A stretch of DNA of 64,000 nucleotides, from the NCBI RefSeq assembly GCF_049959315.1, contig NZ_CP188201.1, one strand, 5' to 3'. Below, one piece after another: positions 1 to 7,794 of the stretch. A program made the position numbers and the translations under genes. Numbering within the stretch: the first letter of the stretch is position 1; every line of letters starts with the position of its first letter. This stretch comes from Serratia proteamaculans_D (GTDB lineage Bacteria; Pseudomonadota; Gammaproteobacteria; Enterobacterales; Enterobacteriaceae). Under the pieces are notes generated by a model that searched no databases, was not told the origin of the DNA, and saw only the letters and a program-made list of their open reading frames with translations.

Positions 1-268
1 CCAGCGTATAGTCCCCTTGCTGTGACTGTTGCCCACGCGTCACGCCCTGATTGGCAGCCACCGGTGCAGCAGCCGACATATCGCTCACCAGCGTATTCAG
101 CAGATTCTGAGCATTCAGGCTGTTTGGGGAAAGTGTGGCAACCGGGGCTTGGGTCGCTGGGGATTCAATCGGCTGTGGCGAATTCAGAGGTTCCGGTATC
201 GCACGGGCCACCGGGGGTTGAATGGCCGCAGGGCTGACCGCAGAGGTAAAACTCAAAGACATACTCAT
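1..268 (-). CDS. Unknown protein, N-terminal part, cut by window edge
   Basis: An open frame begins at ATG 268 (second ATG at 262) behind a good ribosome site (AAGGAGTC) and stays open to base 1, giving 89 residues of N-terminus. The sequence is rich in Pro, Ala, Ser, Gln and Asn (begins MSMSLSFTSAVSPAAIQPP) and has no hydrophobic signal peptide or membrane segment. I do not recognise it. The composition resembles a disordered N-terminal leader, such as those of some secreted or surface proteins, but nothing seen here proves that. It is transcribed away from grcA, which lies upstream on the same strand and has its own terminator. Confidence 0.6.
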   Translation of the reverse strand, partial: MSMSLSFTSAVSPAAIQPPVARAIPEPLNSPQPIESPATQAPVATLSPNSLNAQNLLNTLVSDMSAAAPVAANQGVTRGQQSQQGDYTL

Positions 269-414
269 GCCGACTCCTTGTCGATAGACTTATCTATGCC
301 GCACCCAAATGAGTGCTGCTGTAGCTATCGGCAGGTCGGAGCAGTTCTGTAATGCGAGCGATTATCTTTGCGAGGAATGTGATCAGGATTCACTTTCTGG
401 CGGGCACAGCAATG

Positions 415-436
415 AAAAAGGGAGCCGAAGCTCCCT
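415..436 (-). terminator. Rho-independent terminator of grcA
   Basis: On the minus strand a six-pair stem (GGGAGC/GCTCCC, 4-base loop) is followed by TTTTT. It sits just downstream of the grcA stop and separates it from the next minus-strand gene. Confidence 0.85.
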
Positions 437-454
437 TATTAATCACGCGGACAA

Positions 455-838
455 TTACAGGCTTTCTGTAAAAGTACGGGTAATCACATCGCGTTGCTGT
501 TCTGGCGTCAGCGAGTTGAAACGCACCGCATAACCGGACACGCGAATGGTTAATTGCGGGTATTTTTCCGGATGCTTAACCGCATCTTCCAGCGTTTCGC
601 GGCGCAGTACGTTCACGTTCAGGTGCTGCCCCCCTTCCACGCGCACGGTAGATTGCATTTCCAGCGGCACTTCACGGTACTCGATCTGGCCCAGTTCGCT
701 GACCGGAACGACCTGATCTTCCGCATAGTTGGCTTTCGCACAAACGCAGCGAGCTTCGGATTTTTCATCGTCCAGCAGCCAGAAAGAGTTCACCAGCGCC
801 TGGTCGTTCGCTTTAGTGATTTGAATACCAGTAATCAT
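455..838 (-). CDS. grcA: Autonomous glycyl radical cofactor GrcA (YfiD)
   Basis: 127 residues, the size of E. coli GrcA. The C-terminus carries the glycyl-radical signature RVSGYAVRF, where the Gly hosts the radical, followed by the helical tail shared with pyruvate formate-lyase. In the known family the protein replaces the oxygen-cleaved C-terminal part of PflB and restores activity after oxygen damage. The start chosen is ATG 838 (MITGIQI), since it matches the family and an upstream in-frame codon would add an atypical leader. The long upstream region holds an FNR-like box at 963-976, consistent with anaerobic induction. Divergent from ung. Confidence 0.97.
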   Translation of the reverse strand: MITGIQITKANDQALVNSFWLLDDEKSEARCVCAKANYAEDQVVPVSELGQIEYREVPLEMQSTVRVEGGQHLNVNVLRRETLEDAVKHPEKYPQLTIRVSGYAVRFNSLTPEQQRDVITRTFTESL

Positions 839-962
839 GTTGTTGCCTCCGTACAAGGGCGAAAAATTCTACTTCGAGAAAAAACCCAATGTTGGTTTCG
901 GCCATTTGGTAAAACCATTGTTGTCTTGTTGTTCTGTATACCAGTCTGACCGGGGCAATTCT

Positions 963-976
963 TTGATTAAAGTCAA
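963..976. promoter_or_regulatory. Candidate FNR box upstream of grcA
   Basis: TTGAT-TAAA-GTCAA matches the FNR consensus TTGAT-N4-ATCAA at 9 of 10 specified bases. A weaker relative (TTGTA-AATT-ATCAA) lies at 1060-1073. The roughly 345-bp grcA/ung intergenic region is A+T-rich and otherwise contains no gene. grcA (yfiD) of E. coli is known to be FNR- and ArcA-controlled through tandem sites, so two boxes fit. The binding itself is inference. Confidence 0.6.
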
Positions 977-1184
977 TTTTTACGGGGTACCCACACGGCG
1001 AAAAAGGGCAAGTTTATGTTTTATGTCAATTTTCCCCGCGCAGCGATTCGCAATTATTTTTGTAAATTATCAACAATATTTGCATAAAACGAAAAGACGC
1101 CAGAATAAAAGCGGGTTTCACTGAGTGAAGCTAAACGGTAAGCTATACCCAGTGAATTGTTAACGAAAACAAAGGAGAGCGTTT

Positions 1185-1868
1185 ATGTCCACCTCCCTCA
1201 CCTGGCATGATGTCATCGGCAAGGAGAAAGAGCAGCCCTATTTTCATGAAACGCTTGCCTTTGTTGCCGCTGAACGTCAGGCCGGTAAGACCATTTACCC
1301 ACCGCAAAAAGACGTGTTCAACGCCTTTCGTTATACCGAACTGGCAGACGTGAAGGTGGTGATCCTCGGTCAGGATCCCTATCACGGCCCGAATCAGGCC
1401 CATGGCCTGTCTTTCTCGGTGCTGCCCGGCGTGCCTGCTCCTCCTTCGCTGGTGAACATGTATAAAGAGCTGGCAACCGACATCCCGGGCTTTGAACGTC
1501 CTGACCACGGCTGTCTGCAAAGTTGGGCGGAACAAGGCGTGCTGCTGCTGAACACGGTGTTGACGGTGGAAGGCGGTCAGGCGCATTCACACGCCAAGCT
1601 GGGCTGGGAAACCTTTACCGACAAGGTGATTGCCGCGGTGAATGAAAACCGCGAAGGCGTAGTATTTCTGCTGTGGGGCGCTCACGCCCAGAAGAAAGGC
1701 AACTTTATCGACAGCAACCGCCACCACGTGCTGAAAGCGCCGCACCCTTCACCGCTTTCCGCCCACCGGGGTTTCCTCGGCTGCCGACACTTCTCGCAGG
1801 CCAACCAGCTGCTGGTGCAACAGGGGTTGCAACCTATCGACTGGCTGCCGCAACTGCCGCAGAGCTGA
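1185..1868 (+). CDS. ung: Uracil-DNA glycosylase
   Basis: 227 residues, family 1 UDG. It removes uracil from DNA to start base excision repair in the cytoplasm. Visible hallmarks are the water-activating loop GQDPYHGPNQAHGLSFSV, the uracil-binding strand LLLNTVLTVE and the DNA-intercalation loop HPSPLSAHRGF. The start is ATG 1185, preceded by AAAGGAGAGCG. A monocistronic unit: it diverges from grcA and converges on grpE, with a shared terminator after it. No irregularity seen. Confidence 0.98.
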   Translation: MSTSLTWHDVIGKEKEQPYFHETLAFVAAERQAGKTIYPPQKDVFNAFRYTELADVKVVILGQDPYHGPNQAHGLSFSVLPGVPAPPSLVNMYKELATDIPGFERPDHGCLQSWAEQGVLLLNTVLTVEGGQAHSHAKLGWETFTDKVIAAVNENREGVVFLLWGAHAQKKGNFIDSNRHHVLKAPHPSPLSAHRGFLGCRHFSQANQLLVQQGLQPIDWLPQLPQS

Positions 1869-1876
1869 TTCAGACG

Positions 1877-1906
1877 TAAAAAAGGCACCCGAAGGTGCCT
1901 TTTCTT
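1877..1906. terminator. Bidirectional terminator between ung and grpE
   Basis: Stem GGCACC/GGTGCC (1884-1889 with 1894-1899) is flanked by A-rich sequence on the left and TTTTCTTT on the right, so it can serve both convergent genes. Confidence 0.85.
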
Positions 1907-1918
1907 TACTTAATTCGC

Positions 1919-2491
1919 TTAAGCCTTGGCTTTGGAAACCGCGACCATCGCCGGGCGCAGCAGGCGACCATTCAGCGTATAGCCTTTTTGCATCACCATC
2001 ATTACGTGATTTGGCTGGTGATCGGCAGATTCCATCAGGCTCATCGCCTGGTGCACTTCCGGGTTGAACGGCACGTTAGTGTCGCCAACGATTTCGATAC
2101 CGTACTTACGCACGACGTCCTGCAGGGACTTCAGCGTCAGCTCGATACCTTCGATCATCGCCGTCAGCTCCGGATTGTTTTTATCCGCCAGATCCAACGC
2201 ACGCTCCAGGTTATCCAACACCGGCAGCAGGTCACCGGAGAATTTCTCCAGCGCAAATTTGTGCGCTTTTTCAATATCCAGCTCGGTGCGGCGGCGGACG
2301 TTTTCCATTTCCGCTTTGGCACGCAGCAGGCTGTCGCGTTCATGCTGCTGGGCTTCGGCCAGTTGAGCTTCCAGCTCAGCAATGCGCTCATCCCGCAGAT
2401 CGACGCCCTCAGCCGCTTCCGGCAAGACTTCCTGCTGTTCCATTTCTTCCGAGACTTGCTCGTTTGGCGTCTTCTGTTCTTTACTACTCAT
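1919..2491 (-). CDS. grpE: Nucleotide exchange factor GrpE (HSP70 cofactor)
   Basis: 190 residues. GrpE releases ADP from DnaK and so drives the DnaK/DnaJ chaperone cycle in the cytoplasm. A Glu/Gln-rich N-terminal tail (about 1-35) precedes the long coiled-coil helix (about 35-90) and the C-terminal beta-wing, which ends VGDTNVPFNPEVHQAMSL...GYTLNGRLLRPAMVAVSK, the family's signature. Start ATG 2491, with a heat-shock promoter 40-70 bp upstream. It converges on ung and diverges from nadK, the standard enterobacterial order. Confidence 0.98.
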   Translation of the reverse strand: MSSKEQKTPNEQVSEEMEQQEVLPEAAEGVDLRDERIAELEAQLAEAQQHERDSLLRAKAEMENVRRRTELDIEKAHKFALEKFSGDLLPVLDNLERALDLADKNNPELTAMIEGIELTLKSLQDVVRKYGIEIVGDTNVPFNPEVHQAMSLMESADHQPNHVMMVMQKGYTLNGRLLRPAMVAVSKAKA

Positions 2492-2530
2492 GAATATCTC
2501 CGCGTTTTAGCATTAATCTCGCAACTTGGC

Positions 2531-2561
2531 TTATTATGGGGATCAAAACCGGGGTTTCAAG
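2531..2561 (-). promoter_or_regulatory. Sigma-32 heat-shock promoter of grpE
   Basis: Reading the minus strand, -35 CTTGAAA (2561-2555), a 13-base spacer and -10 CCCCATAA match the RpoH consensus CTTGAAA-N13/14-CCCCATnT almost exactly. It lies in the grpE/nadK divergent region and points at grpE. Confidence 0.88.
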
Positions 2562-2615
2562 TCAACCGGTCACAATGTGGGGCATAAACTGGTCCCGGTG
2601 AGGAAAATCACAACA

Positions 2616-3494
2616 ATGAATAAAAAATTCGCCTGTATTGGCATTGTTGGCCACCCGCGTCACCCTTCGGCGCTGGCAACGCATGAGATGTTATTTCACT
2701 GGCTGGTCGCCCGAGGCTATTCGGTGATGGTTGAACGGCAGATAGCCCAGGATTTGGGGCTGAAAGACGCGGTCACCGGCAGCCTGGCAGAGATTGGCCA
2801 AAAGGCCGATTTGGCCGTAGTGGTCGGTGGCGACGGTAATATGCTGGGCGCAGCGCGCGTGCTGGCACGTTACGATATTAAAGTTATCGGTGTTAACCGC
2901 GGAAATCTCGGTTTCCTGACCGATCTTGATCCCGACAACGCATTGCAACAATTGGCCGACGTGCTGGAAGGCGAATATATCGATGAACAGCGCTTCCTGC
3001 TGGAAACCATAGTACACAAGGAAAACCAGCAGTGCCGCATCAGCACCGCGATCAACGAAGTGGTGTTGCACCCCGGTAAAGTGGCGCACATGATTGAGTT
3101 CGAAGTGTATATCGACGATCGCTTCGCCTTCTCGCAACGCTCTGACGGTCTGATCATCGCCACCCCGACCGGTTCGACCGCCTATTCGCTCTCTGCCGGC
3201 GGGCCGATCCTGACGCCGTCGCTGGAAGCCATCGCGCTGGTGCCGATGTTCCCGCACACCCTTTCGGCCCGCCCGTTGGTGATCAACGGCAACAGCACTA
3301 TCCGGCTGAAGTTTTCGCAGATTGGCAGCGATCTGGAGATCAGCTGCGACAGCCAAATCGCGTTGCCTATCCAGGAAGGTGAAGAGGTATTGATACGCCG
3401 TAGTGATTTCCATTTGAATCTTATTCATCCAAAGGACTACAGCTATTTCAATACGTTAAGCACCAAGCTGGGCTGGTCAAAAAAATTATTCTAA
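2616..3494 (+). CDS. nadK: NAD kinase
   Basis: 292 residues, the exact length of the E. coli enzyme. It phosphorylates NAD+ at the 2'-OH of the adenosine ribose using ATP to give NADP+. Visible motifs are GGDGNMLGA (nucleotide-binding GGDGN), NRGNLGFLTD and the Gly-rich GSTAYSLSAGGP. An upstream in-frame extension to 2526 exists but overlaps the grpE promoter. ATG 2616, behind GGTGAGGAAA, gives the family N-terminus MNKKFACIGIVGHPRHP. It is followed by recN, which has its own SOS-controlled promoter. Confidence 0.97.
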   Translation: MNKKFACIGIVGHPRHPSALATHEMLFHWLVARGYSVMVERQIAQDLGLKDAVTGSLAEIGQKADLAVVVGGDGNMLGAARVLARYDIKVIGVNRGNLGFLTDLDPDNALQQLADVLEGEYIDEQRFLLETIVHKENQQCRISTAINEVVLHPGKVAHMIEFEVYIDDRFAFSQRSDGLIIATPTGSTAYSLSAGGPILTPSLEAIALVPMFPHTLSARPLVINGNSTIRLKFSQIGSDLEISCDSQIALPIQEGEEVLIRRSDFHLNLIHPKDYSYFNTLSTKLGWSKKLF

Positions 3495-3512
3495 AAACTG
3501 CGCCAGCCTCTT

Positions 3513-3570
3513 TACTGTATATAAAACCAGTCTATACTGTATGAAACTACAGTTATGTGTTTATACACAG
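3513..3570 (+). promoter_or_regulatory. LexA (SOS) box cluster of recN
   Basis: Three boxes of the type CTGT-N8-ACAG: 3515-3530 (CTGT...CCAG), 3537-3552 (CTGT...ACAG, perfect) and a weaker 3555-3570 (ATGT...ACAG). The starts are 22 and 18 bp apart and the last ends 10 bp before the recN ATG. Multiple LexA boxes are known for recN in enterics. The overlapping TATACTGTAT stretch may be the -10 region. Confidence 0.88.
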
Positions 3571-3580
3571 GAAGGTTCCC

Positions 3581-5242
3581 ATGCTGGCGCAATTGACCAT
3601 CAGCAATTTTGCTATCGTTCGTGAGTTGGAAATTGATTTTCAACCGGGTATGACGGCGATTACCGGTGAAACCGGCGCCGGCAAATCGATCGCCATCGAT
3701 GCGTTGGGGCTGTGCCTCGGTAATCGCGCCGATGGTAACGTCGTTCGGCTGGGAGCCGCCCGTGCCGATATCTGCGCCCGTTTCTCACTGGCGGATACCC
3801 CTTCTGCACGGCAATGGCTCGAGCAGAACCAGCTGGACGACAGCAATGAGTGCCTGCTGCGCCGGGTGATCAACGCAGATGGCCGTTCACGCGGCTTTAT
3901 CAATGGCACCGCCGTCCCGCTTTCGCAACTGCGCGAACTCGGCCAACGCCTGATTCAAATCCATGGCCAGCATGCCCACCAGTTGTTGCTCAAGCCAGAG
4001 CACCAAAAACAATTGCTCGACGCCTACGCCGACGAACCCGCCCTGCTGACGCAAATGCAACAGGCTTACCAGCGCTGGCACCAAAGCTGCCGCGAACTGG
4101 CTCATCATCAGCAACAGTCCATCGAGCGCGACGCACGCAAACAACTGCTGCAATACCAATTGAAAGAGCTGAACGAGTTTGCGCCGCAGGCCGGTGAGTT
4201 TGAACAAATCGACAGTGAATTCAAACGCCTGGCCAACAGCGGCCAGTTGCTGACCATCAGCCAGCAAACCCTGCAATTACTGGCCGATAACGAAGAAAGT
4301 AATATGCTGAGTCAGATCTATACCGCCAAGCACCTGCTGCTTGAGCTGGTCGGCATGGATGAAAAGCTCAGTGGCCTGCTGGATATGCTGGAAGAGGCGT
4401 CAATCCAAATCAGTGAAGCCAGCGATGAACTGCGCCACTACGCCGATCGCATGGATCTGGATCCCAACCGTCTGCAAGAACTCGAGCAGCGCCTGTCGCG
4501 ACAAATCAACCTGGCACGTAAACACCACGTCGCGCCTGAAGAGCTGCCGCAGTTGCACCAGCAAATGCTGGATGAACAACAGCTGCTGTCACAGCAAGAA
4601 AGCGATCATGAACACCTTAACGAGGCGGTCACGCTGCATCATCAGCAAGCGCTGCAAGTAGCAGAGCAACTGCATCAGAAACGCCAGCATTATGCCGCTG
4701 AGCTGACCACGCTGATTACCGACAGCATGCAGGCACTCTCCATGCCGCACGGTAAATTCAATATCGATGCGCGCTTCGAACCGCAATATTTGAGTGCTGA
4801 AGGCGCGACCCGCACCGAGTTCTGCGTTTCCACCAACCCGGGCCAACCGCTGCAGGCGCTGGCGAAAGTGGCCTCTGGCGGTGAGCTATCGCGCATCGCG
4901 CTGGCAATCCAGGTGATTACCGCCCGCAAAATGGAAACACCGGCGCTGATTTTCGACGAAGTGGACGTAGGTATCAGCGGCCCGACCGCCGCCATTGTCG
5001 GTCGCCTGCTGCGCCAGTTGGGGGAATCTACCCAGGTTATGTGCGTCACTCACCTGCCGCAGGTAGCCGGTTGTGGCCATCAGCATCTGTTCGTCAGCAA
5101 ACAGACCGACGGCACAGAAACCGAAACACAGATGTCACCACTGGATAAACGCGCTCGCTTGCAAGAATTGGCGCGCCTTTTGGGCGGCAGTGAAGTCACC
5201 CGAAATACCCTGGCAAACGCGAAAGAACTGCTTGCTGCATAG
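3581..5242 (+). CDS. recN: DNA repair protein RecN (SMC-like)
   Basis: 553 residues, same as E. coli. RecN is an SMC-like ATPase that acts early in double-strand-break repair with RecA. The N-terminal ATPase half has Walker A GETGAGKSIAIDAL (about residue 29). The middle (about 150-370) is Gln/Leu/Glu-rich antiparallel coiled coil. The C-terminal half has the ABC signature ASGGELSRIALA and Walker B ALIFDEVDVGISG. The start ATG 3581 follows GGAAGG. An upstream in-frame start at 3557 would lie inside the third LexA box and was rejected. Confidence 0.97.
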   Translation: MLAQLTISNFAIVRELEIDFQPGMTAITGETGAGKSIAIDALGLCLGNRADGNVVRLGAARADICARFSLADTPSARQWLEQNQLDDSNECLLRRVINADGRSRGFINGTAVPLSQLRELGQRLIQIHGQHAHQLLLKPEHQKQLLDAYADEPALLTQMQQAYQRWHQSCRELAHHQQQSIERDARKQLLQYQLKELNEFAPQAGEFEQIDSEFKRLANSGQLLTISQQTLQLLADNEESNMLSQIYTAKHLLLELVGMDEKLSGLLDMLEEASIQISEASDELRHYADRMDLDPNRLQELEQRLSRQINLARKHHVAPEELPQLHQQMLDEQQLLSQQESDHEHLNEAVTLHHQQALQVAEQLHQKRQHYAAELTTLITDSMQALSMPHGKFNIDARFEPQYLSAEGATRTEFCVSTNPGQPLQALAKVASGGELSRIALAIQVITARKMETPALIFDEVDVGISGPTAAIVGRLLRQLGESTQVMCVTHLPQVAGCGHQHLFVSKQTDGTETETQMSPLDKRARLQELARLLGGSEVTRNTLANAKELLAA

Positions 5243-5355
5243 AAAAGCTCAACTTTTTTACTTTCCTGAGGTCATATTGGGGCCCTGTAAAGGTTTCCAA
5301 CTGCTGCAAGGTCTATTATCATCGGCATCCTATGCCCTAAAGGAATGTGATTACT

Positions 5356-5694
5356 ATGCGCTGTAAAACGCTGACTGCCGCCGCAGTGGTTCTTGTGATG
5401 CTGACTGCAGGCTGTTCTACTTTTGAGAAGGTGGTTTACCGGCCTGACATCAACCAAGGGAACTACCTGACGTCAACCGACGTAGCTAAAATTCAAAAAG
5501 GTATGACCCAGCAACAGGTCGCTTATACATTGGGCACCCCAATGCTGCAGGACCCATTCGGTACTCAGACGTGGTTCTATGTGTTCCGCCAGCAACCTGG
5601 TCATGAAAATATCACCCAGCAAACCCTGACGCTGACCTTTAACAGCGCGGGTGTCTTGACCGATATTCAGAACAAGCCGGCGCTGACCAAGTAA
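5356..5694 (+). CDS. bamE: Outer-membrane assembly lipoprotein BamE (SmpA)
   Basis: 112 residues. BamE is the small lipoprotein of the BAM complex that folds beta-barrel proteins into the outer membrane. Signal peptide with lipobox LTAGC near residue 20, then the conserved core YRPDINQGNYL, GMTQQQVAYTLGTP and DPFGTQTWFYVFRQQPG. ATG 5356 (MRCKTL) matches the family; a GTG at 5347 would add three residues. It is monocistronic, with a terminator shared with rnfH on the other strand. Confidence 0.97.
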   Translation: MRCKTLTAAAVVLVMLTAGCSTFEKVVYRPDINQGNYLTSTDVAKIQKGMTQQQVAYTLGTPMLQDPFGTQTWFYVFRQQPGHENITQQTLTLTFNSAGVLTDIQNKPALTK

Positions 5695-5784
5695 TCCGCG
5701 CAGGAACTATCGTCCGGCCCGTGAGGGACGCGTCAAGTTCTTCATGACAGTACCAGGCTGCAACTCGGAAGATAAAATTCTGAT

Positions 5785-5817
5785 AAAAAATAAGGCGCTA
5801 TCAGCGCCTTATTTTTT
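5785..5817. terminator. Bidirectional terminator between bamE and rnfH
   Basis: Stem AAGGCGCT/AGCGCCTT (5792-5799 with 5803-5810), extended by A:T pairs and flanked by A-run and T-run. The right arm overlaps the rnfH stop codon at 5809-5811. Confidence 0.88.
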
Positions 5818-6093
5818 TGCCTTCTCTGCCCGTTGACGGCGCAGCTCTTTGGGATCGGCAATCAAGGGGCGATAGATTTCCACCCGGTCGCCATCGTTGA
5901 GCACATCTGCCAACTTGGCCGGTCGGCTATAGATGCCCACCTTGTTACTTTTCAGGTCAATATCACCACGCAGTTCCAGCAGCCCGGAGGCGACAATCGC
6001 CTGCTCAACGCTGCTGCCCTCCGCCAGTGTGACATTGCGCAGATACTGACGCTCCGGCAAGGCGTAAACCACCTCGACCCGTATCTCAGACAC
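5809..6093 (-). CDS. rnfH: RnfH family ubiquitin-fold protein
   Basis: 94 residues, YfjF/RnfH family with a beta-grasp (MoaD/ThiS-like) fold. It lacks the C-terminal Gly-Gly of true sulfur carriers and ends in a Lys/Arg-rich tail. Biochemical role unresolved in the family. Its start overlaps the end of ratA by 8 bp, so the two are translationally coupled, the usual ratA-rnfH arrangement. RatA/RnfH were once proposed as a toxin/antitoxin pair, which is disputed. Confidence 0.93.
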   Translation of the reverse strand: MSEIRVEVVYALPERQYLRNVTLAEGSSVEQAIVASGLLELRGDIDLKSNKVGIYSRPAKLADVLNDGDRVEIYRPLIADPKELRRQRAEKAKK

Positions 6094-6520
6094 TGTAGAC
6101 CTCTTTCGCCCGCTGGGTGAATGCCTGCACCATGTTACCCGCCAGCTCTTTAAACACCTTGCCGAACGCCAACTCGATCAGTTTGTTGGTAAATTCAAAA
6201 TCCAGGTGCAGCTCAACCTTGCAGGCTTCCGGGCTGAGCGGCGTAAAGTGCCAGCCCCCCATCAAGGAGCGGAACGGACCATCAACCAACTGCATATTGA
6301 TGCTCTGGTTATCCAGCAGCGTGTTACGCGTGGTAAAAGTTTTGCTGATACCGGCTTTGGCAACATCTACCGCGGCGGTCATTTCATTGTTGGACGCGTT
6401 AATCACCCGGCTGCCGGTACAACCTGGCAGAAAATCGGGATAAGAATGAACATCGTTAACCAACTGATACATCTGCTCGGCGCTAAACGGCACTAACGCA
6501 GATCGACTGATCTGGGGCAT
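6086..6520 (-). CDS. ratA: RatA / COQ10-like START-domain protein
   Basis: 144 residues of a START/polyketide-cyclase fold, the bacterial relative of mitochondrial COQ10 (ubiquinone chaperone). E. coli RatA was also reported to bind 50S subunits. Conserved stretches include MPQISRSALVPFSAEQMY, FLPGCTGSRV and the C-terminal LIELAFGKVFKELAGNMVQAF helix. Start ATG 6520 (MPQ) behind AGGAAATGAT. An upstream in-frame start at 6574 would add an unconserved leader. Divergent from smpB. Confidence 0.95.
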   Translation of the reverse strand: MPQISRSALVPFSAEQMYQLVNDVHSYPDFLPGCTGSRVINASNNEMTAAVDVAKAGISKTFTTRNTLLDNQSINMQLVDGPFRSLMGGWHFTPLSPEACKVELHLDFEFTNKLIELAFGKVFKELAGNMVQAFTQRAKEVYSV

Positions 6521-6681
6521 ATCATTTCCTGTGAGACACAAAACGTACAAATCATACCATTTATCTATCGGCAAACAAAAAATCTGCTATGCAACACAGA
6601 GGCCAAAAATGCGAAAAATTGCGCAGGTGCTGAGAGGGAAAGGATTTCTTTCGCTGACGCATCCAGTATAATGAACACACT

Positions 6682-7164
6682 ATGACAAAGAAAAAAGCAC
6701 ACAAACCCGGCTCTGCCACCATTGCGCAAAACAAGCGAGCGCGTTTCGAATATTCCATTGAGGAAGAATTCGAAGCGGGCCTGTCCCTGCAAGGGTGGGA
6801 AGTCAAATCACTGCGTGCCGGCAAAGCCAACATTAGTGACAGCTACGTGACCTTCCGCGATGGTGAAGCCTACCTGTTTGGCGCCACTGTCTCACCGCTC
6901 AACGTAGCTTCTACTCATGTGGTCTGCGATCCGACACGTACCCGTAAACTCCTGCTGAAAAAACGTGAGCTGGACTCACTGCTCGGCCGTGTAAACCGTG
7001 ACGGTTACACCGTGGTTGCCTTGTCCATGTATTGGAAAAATGCCTGGGCCAAGATCAAAATCGGCGTAGCCAAAGGTAAGAAAGAACACGATAAGCGCGA
7101 TGACATCAAAGATCGTGAATGGCAGACGGCGAAATCCCGTATCATGAAGCACGCCAACCGATAA
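6682..7164 (+). CDS. smpB: SsrA-binding protein SmpB
   Basis: 160 residues, normal length. SmpB binds the tRNA-like domain of tmRNA and brings it to stalled ribosomes for trans-translation. Visible are the OB-barrel segments (IAQNKRARFEYSIEE, GWEVKSLRAGK) and the basic C-terminal tail (KKEHDKRDDIKDREWQ...SRIMK) that occupies the empty mRNA channel. It lies 49 bp upstream of ssrA, its RNA partner. Confidence 0.98.
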   Translation: MTKKKAHKPGSATIAQNKRARFEYSIEEEFEAGLSLQGWEVKSLRAGKANISDSYVTFRDGEAYLFGATVSPLNVASTHVVCDPTRTRKLLLKKRELDSLLGRVNRDGYTVVALSMYWKNAWAKIKIGVAKGKKEHDKRDDIKDREWQTAKSRIMKHANR

Positions 7165-7213
7165 GCCACTGGCTTAACGGGTAAAACTTCTGTTATACTG
7201 CGCGACGTAACTT

Positions 7214-7594
7214 GGGGCTGATTCTGGATTCGACGGGATTGTGAGGCCTTAGGAGCATGCCGAGGGGCGGTTTGCCTCGTTAAAAGCCGCAAAAAAAATA
7301 ATTGCAAACGACTCGCAATTCGAATCTGCTGCTTTAGCAGCTTAATCAGCCTAAGAAACTGAAGATTCCCTCTCTCCCTAGCCTCCGCTCTTAGGACGGG
7401 GATCAAGAGAGGTCAAACCCAAAAGAGATCGCGTGGATGTCCTGCCTGGGGCTGAAGCGTTAAACCCAATCAGGCTAGTTTGTTAGTGGCGTGTCCATCC
7501 GCAGCTGACCGGCGAATGTGAAGATTGGACTAAGCATGTAGTGCCGACGGTGTAGTAATTCCGGACGGGGGTTCAAATCCCCCCAGCTCCACCA
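7214..7594 (+). ncRNA. ssrA: Transfer-messenger RNA (tmRNA)
   Basis: The 5' end GGGGCTGATTCTGGATTCGA and the 3' end GGTTCAAATCCCCCCAGCTCCACCA form the Ala-tRNA-like domain, with a T-arm and an encoded CCA. The resume codon GCA at 7304 starts the tag ANDSQFESAALAA, ending TAA at 7343-7345. This is a longer tag than ANDENYALAA of E. coli but keeps the terminal ALAA degradation signal. TATACT at 7194-7199 is a likely -10. Length about 381 nt. The RNA is intact although an island is inserted directly behind it. Confidence 0.97.
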
Positions 7595-7601
7595 AATAGG
7601 T

Positions 7602-7670
7602 CACCGGTGATACCAGATAGATCCAGTGACAATAACGAAAAAGCCCGCAATTCACGTTGCGGGCTTTTTT
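7602..7670 (+). repeat. Left copy of 69-bp island-flanking direct repeat (attL), with ssrA terminator
   Basis: Identical over 69 bases to 15350-15418. It begins 7 bases after the tmRNA CCA end and includes the ssrA rho-independent terminator: stem GCCCGCAA/TTGCGGGC (7643-7650 with 7657-7664) followed by TTTTTT. Duplication of the integration-target end is typical for elements using tRNA/tmRNA genes, here shifted to the terminator. Flanks differ beyond the repeat on both sides. Confidence 0.88.
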
Positions 7671-7794
7671 GTGCCCTCAATTTGTCCTGCGAAGTCCGAA
7701 GAAAACTAATTAAATCCGAACCTTTTAGGCCCATTGATAGGCCCAACGAAAAGCTCTATTGTTTTCGTTGGGCCTAAACGCATGGAGACTCCCC

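Noticed and set aside
1143..1586. Minus-strand open frame opposite ung
   Set aside because: It is antisense to the highly conserved ung gene, with no ribosome site; composition reflects the codon pattern of ung.
5809..6520. ratA-rnfH as a toxin/antitoxin module
   Set aside because: Both are conserved core genes with probable ubiquinone- and redox-related roles; the toxin/antitoxin proposal is weak.
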